Source: Symbiodinium natans (Eukaryota > Sar > Dinophyceae > Suessiales > Symbiodiniaceae). Taken from it: DNA of 64,000 nt. Numbering within the stretch: the stretch's first letter is position 1; each line of letters starts with the position of its first letter. The position numbers and the translations under genes were made by a program. The notes beneath the pieces were generated by a model. It had not been told where the DNA came from. It saw only the letters and a list, made by a program, of their open reading frames with translations, and searched no databases. Shown piece after piece: positions 53,403 to 63,100 of this stretch. The stretch is taken from NCBI GenBank assembly GCA_905221605.1, contig CAJNDS010000014.1, positions 637,920-701,919 on the forward strand, written 5' to 3'.

Positions 53403-54167
53403 AGCTCTGAACCGCCTAATCGCTTAATCCTGTTTCGGCAGAAACAGGTTCAGGGCTGATTTGCAGATGAACAGTTTAGCTCTTCGGGCTGGGTGCTAAG
53501 CCACAAACCCTAATACCATAGTACCCCCGACACTCTAACAAACCCAAAGCCCTAAACCCGAAACCCTGACTGAACTTCCTGTGAATGCAAAGCCTAGATT
53601 CTTGACCCGGAAGCTCTCTGTGGTTTAGTTTGTTTTGCTCAGCGTTTTGGGGGCAAAGATGATCTTGAGTATATGGTTTAGGGTTTTTAGGGTGGAGGGT
53701 TTAGGGGGTACTTCCCAAAGTTTGGGCACCCCTTATACACCCCAAGTACCCAAGTATCGTGTAATCCCCTTTACAAGCATTCCCCCCCCCCCCCCCCCGC
53801 TCACCACCCCAAAAAGAATAAGTGCCTTCGCTGTAGGAAACCTACCCCGCTCATATCTCCCCCCTTAAAAAAGAACAGAATAAGCACCCTGTTTGGCTTT
53901 TTCTCTGGCTCCCCCATCTCCCGCGGCTCATAGGACAGCAGCAGCTGGAAAGATGTGTGCCCGGAGGACCTATGAGTTTTCAGGTTGAGCTGGCTGGGAG
54001 GTGATTTGTCACATTATACTTTCCTTTGTTTTGTGAGATTCTGTGATATAGTCCTATATGATCCATTACGTGACATGATCTGTTATGTCTTTTGTATGTT
54101 TTGTTGCGCGCAAGGTGTGAGAGCGTTGGAGTCTTGGGTTTCGGGATATCTTGGGTCGAATCTAGAA
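53403..54167. other. No recognisable gene
   Basis: Unique sequence with a C run (53782-53798) and a T-rich part (54000-54110). No supportable frame. Confidence 0.5.
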
Positions 54168-54520
54168 CCCTAAGCCCGAAACCCGAAACCCGAATACTTG
54201 AAACTTGAAACCTGAAACCTGAAACCTGAAACCCTAAACCCTAAACCCTAAACCCTAAACCCTAAACCCTAAACCCTAAACCCTAAACCCTAAACCCTAA
54301 ACCCTAAACCCCAAACCCTAGGCTTGGGGTGGCCCCCCAGCAGGAGGCGCATGCATTGCGCATGGCGTGGGTGTTTCGGGTTTTCGGAGCCGAGGTTTCG
54401 GGTTTCGGGTTCAGGGTATGGGGTTTGGGGTTTAGGGTTTAGGGTTTCGGGTTTAGGGTTCAGGGTTTAGGGTGCAGGGTTAGGGGTTTAGGGTTCCGGG
54501 CGTGGGGTTCAGGGTGTTGG
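54168..54520. repeat. Telomere-like tracts facing each other
   Basis: CCCTAAA/CCCGAAA/CCTGAAA units (54168-54320), about 75 bp of unique sequence, then TTTAGGG/TTTCGGG variants (54395-54510). Confidence 0.9.
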
Positions 54521-55185
54521 GCAGGTTTGGGGTGGAGTCAGGCTTAATTAGCTGGTAAGCTCCAGTCAAGGGGCTTGTGCCACTCAACTGAACCCTCCAG
54601 AATCCAGAGCCATGTCTTTGGTCCCACTGAGACCCCTTTTGCGCTAGAACTTAGTTCTTGAACTACAAACCCTAGACCCTCAATCCTAAGCCCTCAATCC
54701 CCCTAATAACATCAAACCTACACCCCCGAACCCTAAAACCTTCCACCCGAAATCCTAAACCCTAGAACCCAGGAGAAGGCTTCCGGTAGCGAGTCGCGCG
54801 CAGATGTCTGGCGAAAGGTGGGCCGGGGGTTGAGGGTTCAGGGTCTGGGGTTTGGGGTGTGGGGTTTCGGGTTTAGGGTTCATAGGGCGACTTAGGGCAA
54901 AGGGTTTCGCGTTGATTGGCCTTGGGGTTTGAGAAAGGCTAGGGGTTGAGGGTTGGGGTTCGAGGCACAGGGCTTCAGGTACCGAATCTTCTCACTATAT
55001 CGGACTAACCACAAAGTTAGGTGCTGCCGGTGGGACCTCAAGGACTACAACTGGGGATCTCAACACTAAACCCTATACCCTAAACCCCTAGGCGGCTGAG
55101 CCTTGGGGGTTTAGGGTGTCGGGCCTCATGCGGGTTTAGGGTTTAGGGTTTAGGGCCTAAACCCTAAACCCTAAACTTCCCTTTC
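54521..55185. other. Unique spacers with degenerate telomere-like words
   Basis: Short CCCTAAA and TTTAGGG fragments; no gene. At 55130-55175 TTTAGGG units run straight into CCCTAAACC units (GGGCCTAAACCC), forming a head-to-head junction. Confidence 0.6.
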
Positions 55186-55216
55186 TTTATGTACATAAAC
55201 CTTAATGGCCCCAGTG

Positions 55217-55345
55217 GGCGGCAAACTCTGCCCACGAGTCAGGCAAATTTGCCTGCTTGTGGGCATTTGCCTGGTTCGTGGGCAAATCTGCCTGTTTGTG
55301 GGCATTTGCCTGCTTGTGGGCAAAATTTGCTGCTTGTGCAAATTT
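55217..55345 (+). repeat. Short tandem repeat (GGGCAAATCTGCC / GGGCATTTGCCTG)
   Basis: About five copies of a 20-25 bp unit containing TTTGCCTGCTTGTGGGCA. Followed by a C-rich stretch to 55465. Cys- or Pro-rich frames here are artefacts. Confidence 0.8.
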
Positions 55346-55556
55346 TGCCGTTTTTGCCCCCGCCCCCCCTCCCTCCCATCCCTTCCCCCCCCACCCCCTC
55401 CCTCCCCAGCCCCGCACCCTCCCCAGCCCCAGCACCCTCCCCCCCCCTCACCCTTACACCCCCACCTGCCATTGCCCTGCGATGCCAGCGTTGGAGGGTT
55501 GCGAATGTTCGTCGCTTCTGGTTATGTTTTTGAAATGGTTTGTCCTGAGACAAATT

Positions 55557-55663
55557 AAGGTCGACAACTCCGTTCTTTTGATAAACAAAAACTATGACAT
55601 TTTCCTATGCTGAGGGGTCGACAACTCCGTTCTTTTACTATGATGTTTTCCTATATTGTGGGA
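55557..55663 (+). repeat. Tandem duplication of about 57 bp
   Basis: GGTCGACAACTCCGTTCTTTT occurs at about 55559 and 55616, each followed by ACTATGA...TTTTCCTAT. Confidence 0.85.
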
Positions 55664-55737
55664 TCCAAAGGGTGGGTGGGTAGATTTTCGATACCAGAGT
55701 GAAGAGCTTGACTAGTGAATTCTCGGACTTGAGATGC

Positions 55738-55978
55738 TGAACCCTAAACCCTAAACCCTAAACCCTTGTACCCCTAAACCCTTGTACCCTAAACAACCCG
55801 AAGCGCTAAACGTTTTGGGGTTCATTTGCAGGAGGCTGTAAAGAGGCTGAAGGGGGCTTTGGGCTTGAGTTCCCTGAAGCTGCATCCTAAACCCTAAACC
55901 CTAAACCCTAAACCCTAAACCCTAAACCCTAAACCCTAAACCCTAAACCCTAAACCCTAAACCCTAAACCCTAAACCC
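55738..55978 (-). repeat. Telomere-like tracts (CCCTAAA)
   Basis: Two blocks (55738-55800 degenerate; 55886-55978 regular, about 13 units). Confidence 0.95.
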
Positions 55979-56083
55979 ACTCAAGAGAGAGAGAGCGCTG
56001 CGAGAGGCCGTAGCTGCCCGCGGCTGGACCCCTGAGGTGTGCCCCCCAGTGTTTGTGATCGTTTAGGGTTTAGGGTTTAGGGC

Positions 56084-56175
56084 TAGTTCTCTAAATTAGG
56101 GTGCTTGTTGGGGTCCTGATTTTGAGGGTGCCATACTCTATAGGGACCCACAACGGACCTTAACTTAGAGAGCTA
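56084..56175. repeat. Foldback (MITE-like) element beside TTTAGGG sequence
   Basis: TAGTTCTCTAAATTAGGGTG at the left is an inverse of CCTTAACTTAGAGAGCTA at the right with a few mismatches; the complementarity continues inward (CTTGTTGGGGTCC / GGGACCCACAACGG). It directly follows TTTAGGGTTTAGGG. Confidence 0.8.
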
Positions 56176-56254
56176 CCCTTGTGACGGGTGTTTTGAGAGT
56201 GTAGGGTTCATGGTTGAGGGGTTGTAGGGCTGCGGGTTTGGGGTGTTGGGGTTT

Positions 56255-57070
56255 GGGCCCCAAACCCTAAACCCTAAACCCTAACCCTAAACCCTAAACC
56301 CGAAACCCTAAACCCTAAACCCTGAACAAGGTCATAGGTTTTAGCGGCTTTGGAGGGGTTCGTCAGGGTGCAAGGTTTGTAGGCGCCGGTGTTCGGTTTC
56401 TGTGGCCCGGCCCCTTCAGAGCCGAACCCCTAAACCCCTTAAAGCCTTACCCTAAACCCTAGACCCTAAACCCTAAACCCTAAACGCTAAACTCTAAACC
56501 CTAAACCCCAAGCCCTGAATCCCTTAACTCCTGAACCTTTGAATCCCTGAACCCCGCACCCCCAAACCACAACCACCAATCCCAGATCGAACCCCCAGAC
56601 CCTAAACCCTAACCCTAGACCCTAAACCTTAAACGTGTTTAGGGTTCAGGGGTTGGTGTTTAGCATTTAGGTTGTATTGTAGGGTTTAGGATTTAGGGTT
56701 TCGGGTCCTACTCTAACCTGACCTAACCCCTGAACCCCTAAAGCCTACAAGCCTTCCCTAAACCCCTGAAGCCCTTCGGTTGCGGACCCCGTACCGAATC
56801 CTGAGCCCTACACCCTTAAGCCCCTAAACCCTAAACCCTAAACCCTAAACCCTAAACCCTAAACCCCAAACCCCAAACCCTAAACCCTGAATGCCTAAAC
56901 CCCTAAACCTCCAAATCCCTAAAACAGGAAGGCTCGGCCTGGCCCGATGAGGAGGACGACGAGCCGGAAAGCTGCTCGCTCGGAGCATTTGTGGGATCTT
57001 TTTTGGGGGGGGAGTGGGAGTGGGGGGGAGTGGGGGGGGAGGAGGAGGGTTTAGGGTTTAGGGTTTAGTC
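56255..57070. repeat. Degenerate telomere-like region up to the retroelement
   Basis: CCCTAAA blocks at 56255-56330, 56440-56520, 56600-56630 and 56820-56930; TTTAGGG at 56637-56705 and 57046-57068; G-rich stretch at 57005-57045. The last TTTAGGG units lie about 110 bp from the stop codon of the copia frame. Confidence 0.9.
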
Positions 57071-57180
57071 TAAAAACTAAGAAAGGACCCTTGGGGCCCG
57101 GCCTCCGCCACCCGCTCCTTTTCCATTCGGAGCCAAACTCGTGTGCCTTCGGAAAGAAAGTCGGACGCCTGCCAGGAGGG
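57071..57180 (-). other. 3' flank of the copia frame
   Basis: Only about 110 bp lie between the polyprotein stop and telomere-like repeats. On the minus strand it includes a purine-rich stretch (GAATGGAAAAGGAGCGGGTGG) that could be a polypurine tract. No long terminal repeat of usual size fits here. Confidence 0.4.
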
Positions 57181-60100
57181 CTACGGTGGGGTTTCTTCCA
57201 CAGCTTTACACTGCTTCGAAACCTCCTCTTTAAAAGTGAGTTTCAAACCCTCCTGAAACTGTGCCCACCATGCCCCACTCTTCAGTGGTTTCGTGAGCAA
57301 ATCTGCCATCTGTGCCCCTGTGGGGATCCAAGCGAGACGGCCGAAACCCTCTAAATCGTCACGGATAGCAGCCAGGTCAATGGCCAGTCTCTTGCAGCTT
57401 GGAACCCTGGGAACTCCTTCTCTTGTCAGATGGTCAAACAGGCTTCGGCAATCAGAGAGAAATCGGACCCGGAATCGAGATGGTCCTCTTCTGTACAATT
57501 CTCCCCTCAACAAACTCTCGAGGAATTTGACTATGTACTCTCCGGTCTCAATAGCGGTCGCGCAGGCCATCGTTTCCGCTGCGAAAGTGGATCTACAAAC
57601 CCTGTCGCATGCTGAACTCTTCCAGTCAAGGACGCTTGCCATTCGACGATGTCCGTGCAAGACCTCCTCGTCGGCCAATGCAAAGAGGGTGCCTATCTGC
57701 GAGGCAATGGACGAGTTCGTCCTCTTCGCCTTGCGGTCCTTGATCGCATAGGGGCCCTCCAAGATCATCCCGTTCTGCTCCTCCTCATTGGTCAGGCTGT
57801 AGTATGGGTCATCCTGGCTCTGAGGGCAGTTGGCCCATCCGGCGTCGTGGTAGCAGAGCAACACCGCGCGGTCGAGGTCTATGGCCCGGAAGGTGATCCC
57901 CTTGTCTTGGTGCTCGAAGGCCCTCTTCACGAGGAGGTTGGTGAACTTCAAGTCGCCTACCGTGGGGTTTCTCTGGCATTGTTGACTCAACGACACTCCA
58001 ACTTGAAGGTCAGGACGGGATTGACTCGACAGCCACGACAAAGCTCCGATCAGAGACATATTGTCATGGCGTTGTTCTGCATCAGCCTCTTCCCAGTCTT
58101 GCTGCCCGGGACGGATTTCTAAGGTAAAGAGGCGCGTGCCCACGTACCCCGACTGTGTCAGAGTGACCATGTCCTTGCCGATCTCGATGTACGAACCCAC
58201 ATAGTCGAAGGCGTTGCTCTCCCATTCCTGGATAGGGAAGGTGTCACTCAACTTCTTCTTTAAGAGCTGGCACAACTCGTCGTCCCCGATCAGGAGGATG
58301 TCATCGACATGGATGCCAAGATAGGCCTCGGGGGCCCCCAGTTTTACTTCGCCTTCACCTCCTTCCTCCAAGACTGGTTGTACCATAAAGATACAATGAT
58401 CCAGTGAGCATTGAGTCACCCTCCACCTCTTTCCGGAGCCATCATCGACATCCAGGGCCTTGAGGGTCTTCTTCAACTTCGCCCACCATGAAGCTGGCGA
58501 GTCTACAAGGCCAAAAATGCCTTTCCGTATACGTAGCAGTTGTTCGGGATGTAGAGATCCAAGGCCGGAACGGGGTTGACGGAGATATAGCTCCCGCTGA
58601 AGTTCTTCGCCCGAAAGAAAAGCTGCAGTCACGTCGCCTGCATGCCCAGTCCACCCATTCTTGAGGTTCGAGGCGAGGATCTGCAGGAGGAGGTGGATGC
58701 CTTGCCTCGAGATCGTCGGCGCGTGGGTAGGGAGGCCGCGAAGGAGATCTGGATCTCGGTGCCCACTGATCACTAACCTCGATTTTGCTTTCCAGCTGAT
58801 GCCTGGATCTTTGCGGCGCTTGCTCCAGTTCTTATCTCGGTAGGCAAACCTACTGTCCAGTACCCTGTCCTTCTTGAGCTGGTTGATTTTCCTACTCATC
58901 TCCACGTCCAACGGCTCGAGGGCACCATACTGCAGGTGTTCTTCGTACTGCTTCAACTCTGCAATCTTGAAGTTCTCTTTCTGGTCCTCCGGAATCAACG
59001 ACCAGGGAATCTCCTTCTCGAGCGCCTTCTCTCTACTGCGGCGTGTCGGAGCCCTTTTCATCATATACGTGTCCTTCACCACGCTGTGATCGATGGCTAG
59101 GGCCTCTCCCTCGCCTCCGTTCCCATCCGTCCAAAGCCCTTGGTTCTGAGAAGGAGGGCCTTTCGTCCTGATGCGCTTGCGAAGGTGGGGAATTTCGGGG
59201 GAAACTTCTTCTCGAGCCTCACCAGATGACCTGCCAGGATCCCTGTTACTCCTCTGCTCGTCCTCCCGGGCTCCTTCTACTGGTTCCCCGACGAACATCT
59301 CCTCATCGTCGAAATCCGCCTCGATCAGACGGTAGAGATCGTCCTTGGTAGCCCTGAGGGAGAAGGCTTGTCCTAATTCTTCCCCCGTCGCGAGACGCAC
59401 GTGTTCTGGAGCGATGAGGTGGCATCTCCCGGCGAAAGAAGCCCAGTAGTTCGGGCCTTCTCTCCCAATCAGGACCGCGGGGCCATACCAGTACCAGGAC
59501 TTCTGGTTCTTGGGCTTGCGATACATGTACACGTGGTCCCCAATCTGTAGTTCGGGCCCTGCAACTCTTGACCTCTGTAGGAGCGCCCTCCTGAACTTTG
59601 CGTCTCTGTGGCATTTGAAGTACGCCTCCTTCGCCGCCGTGCGCAGCGCCATCTCTCTCGCCCGGCGACGGTCCTTCGTCAGCACGTGGTCGAAGTGTTC
59701 GCCATGTGCTCCGCTGAGAACTTCTTCTGGGATTTGGGGGTCGCGTCCCCACACTGCTTGGGAAGGGCTGAACCCTGAGTCTCGCTTCAGTGTGTTCAGG
59801 GCTGTGTTCACCGAAGTGGTGGCCATGGGGACGTCTCCTGCAAGGACTGCATTCTCATCAACCACTTTGGCCCACACCTCCTTCCACAGTCGAATGTGAC
59901 GTTCAACTGCTCCCTGTTGAAAGTGGGCCTGGGCTGCAATCGGCCTGATCTTTGTCCCATGCCATTCACTGAAACGCCCCAACCCGGCTTGCAGTCCCGA
60001 TTCCAAATCCAGCACCAAGGTGGTCGGTGGCCCGAACACCTGGCACCACATCTCATTGAACGTGGCCTCCATGGCTTCGCTGGAGTGCCCTTTGAGGCTT

Positions 60101-63100
60101 GCCCCCAATCCAAATCCAGTCCCGAGGTCGAGGGCCATCATGAACTCATGTTTCGCTCCAGAGCAGTCGTAGCATGTAAAGGCATCGAGAGCGACCACCT
60201 GGTTGAACTCCAGAAGAGTCGGGAAGCTGGCCGGCTTGGGCGAAGCTCCTTTTCGGCTTCGCTCACACACTTGACATCTCATCTTTTTGACGGCCTGGAC
60301 TACTTCAGCCCCGGCCCCGGCCATCCTGAGGTGTCTCGCCAAGTCACCTCCTGAAGGATGACCCAAATTTTGATGGAGCCGGCGCAATGCCGACTTGATC
60401 TCGCTCGGGATGTCCTTGTCGTCCTGAAAGGATATTGCCCCTGCCCCTCGATCTTCATTCCGTGCTCCATCCGCTCCAGACTCTTGCCGATTCTTCTTGT
60501 CCACGACATACACCTCCCCCGGGACGCTGCCAGAGATGTCGTCCTCCCCTTCCTCTATCCGGGAGGCCTCATCCTCTGTCCCTTTCTCCTTCGTCTCGAG
60601 GTAGCGCCGCAGGATTGCCTCCGTGGCTCCCCCAATCTTCACAAGGTCCTCCACATTCTCCCGGTTCAGGGACAAAGTGCGCTTGCCATCGTCCTGGGTT
60701 GTCTCGGTGAGGTTGTCGCCAAATCTGACCACATCCTCCATCCACTCTTCTTCCCAAATCGGGTCCTTGTTGTAGGCCTCGACGACGAGTCCTCCTCCAC
60801 GGATGGTTTGGCGCTTCGCCAGATCGCCGACTTCAAATGGGCAAGGCTTATCTTCTCGACCATGGATCCAAAGCACAGCCGGTTGGAGCGCGCGCCACGC
60901 CTCCATGGCATCACATCCACCGACTATCCCATTGTCGAGCTCATCGTAAAAGAGGGGCTCGGCCGTGGGGTAGTCCATGGCGCTAAGTTCCAGGGTCTTC
61001 TCCCATCCTCCGATCTCCATGAGAGACACGCTCTCGACTCCACGTGGGGTCGGGAGCAATTCTGAGGCGCACATCGATGCTGCGATGGTGCACCAAGTCG
61101 TCAGTGCGGCCAGGCGTTTTGCCTTTCCCCATAGCTGCTTCCGGACGCTCTTCTTGGGCCTCGTGGTCTCCGGGAAAGTGTCATCTCCTCCTCGGCCTTT
61201 GGGAAGACCGCGAAGAGGAAAACGAAGATCTCGAAGGACATCGCGTTCCCGTTGTTCAAGTCCTGGGTATCCTCTTGATGAAAACAAAGCCAAACACCAC
61301 CTCTCTCCGACCCAGTCCTCGGTCGCGTGGTAGCGTTTGGGGTCTATCCGGAGTGGTGCTTCCTTTGTTGAGACCACCCGCCCAGGAATCTTTTCGCCGA
61401 GGGAGCCGGGCTTGTCCTTCCAGACGATCTCGGACTCGGACAACTCGTCGGGATCCGTGACATGGAGCCAGAGGCCCCCACCTGAGAAATCTCCTACAGT
61501 CACAGTGACCACCTCGGTCCCTCCCAAGTTGTGAACGTCCTTGTGCACTGAGGTCTGAACATCTTTCAGAAGGACGAAGGACGTCCAGCTCCCGGAGACT
61601 TTGTTGCGCATGCACATGTTGATGTATCGGATGGTCCAAGGAAGCTCCGTGCTGCGTGAAGTGATGCCGCGCAGCCCGCCATGTGTGTAGAGGCCCCCAA
61701 CGAAGGACTGCCCACTGGTCCCGTGGCCTCCTTGGATGTTCCTGTGCTTCCTGGTCTTCTTGAGGGGAATGGCTCGCACTAGCTCTGTCAGGTCGTCATA
61801 GTCGAATTTCTTTTCCTGGAGCTTCGTCTTGGCTCTTTTCTCACACTCGGAGATCTTCTGCTTGTAGTCCAGGACTTCATCATGTTCCGGGGTCTCGTGA
61901 TGGTTTTCCTGAATAACGTACTGCCGGACAAAGTCGTCGTCTTCATTGGAGTTGTCATCCGTGCAGTGTGGTCTCCCGGAACTGGGGGTTTGGGTGATTT
62001 CGGCGAGGTCACATTGGCCCCCCACATCCTCCAGGCAGTCCTGGAAGACCTCGCCATCTTCTCGATTCACATGCCCCCGGGGCGGAGGCCGTGCTGGCCC
62101 CTCAACTCCACCAATCGCCTCTCCAAGATTGCTATCTCGTGCTCGGGGTCCTGGTCCTCGTCCATCTCGCCCGCCTGAGAGGGAGTCGCTGAAGGTGCCG
62201 GTCGTCTCGTTGATCTCGGTGGGGTCAAAGGGTAGTGAGCCACATCCCCGTGGCGTCCCGGATGGGCTCTGCTCTTCGGTGTTCCCCTTGCTGATGTCAC
62301 CAGACTCCACACCGACGCGGGCTCCTCCTCCGGGTAGTACGGAACCGTTGCCATGTCCTCCGGGTCGATGTAGCTCGTCGAGGCCCTGTTCGTGGAGGTC
62401 GATTCTGCTTCCTTCTCGCACCAGGTAGCGTACATCTTCAAGTCCTCGCTGGCGTTGCTGTTGTTCTGTGCTTCTTTCAGCGCCCAGGCCCGGTACCCCG
62501 GAGGGGTCTCGTGGAACATCAGTCCCTTGAAGCGGCCGAAGGTCATGAGGGTTTGGGGCCCTATACCCCCATTGTCTCTCAGCATTCTCATGAGGACACC
62601 CTTGTTCGCCTTCACCGGCGGGGACATCCCGGCTGCCACCACCGCATCCTCGAGCTCTGTCAGCGTCATCTTGCTCAAGTTCTGGATTGAGAGGCTCGAT
62701 CCAGTGTTCTGCCCGGCGATGTCCTCCTGGATGATGGAGCGGATCTCCCCGTTGGTCCACTTGGGGTGCGTCACCAACCCCCGGGCTTCCGCCTCCCGCA
62801 ACAGCTCTTCCCTGTTGAGCTCCCATAGTCCCTTCTGCTTCGTCACGATGGGGGCGGTCAAGAGGATTGTCTTCGGGGCCATGGGACGGGCACGAAGCAC
62901 TGTCGAGATCGGGCACAGGGTGCGATCTGCTAAAGATTGATCTCCCGATCCACAAAAGCGGAAAAGCGGACTTGCTCTCTGCTTTCCGCCATTCATCATG
63001 GACAGGGGCATACTCTCGGAAGGACTTACAGGAGATTCCCTCGGTGGTTCTGAGATGTCCCAAGGAGCTCATTAATGCAGCCTTCTGATCTTGATACTCT

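Noticed and set aside
55189-55613. Cys/Leu- and Pro-rich frames on both strands
   Set aside because: They follow a short tandem repeat and a C-rich run; not protein-like.
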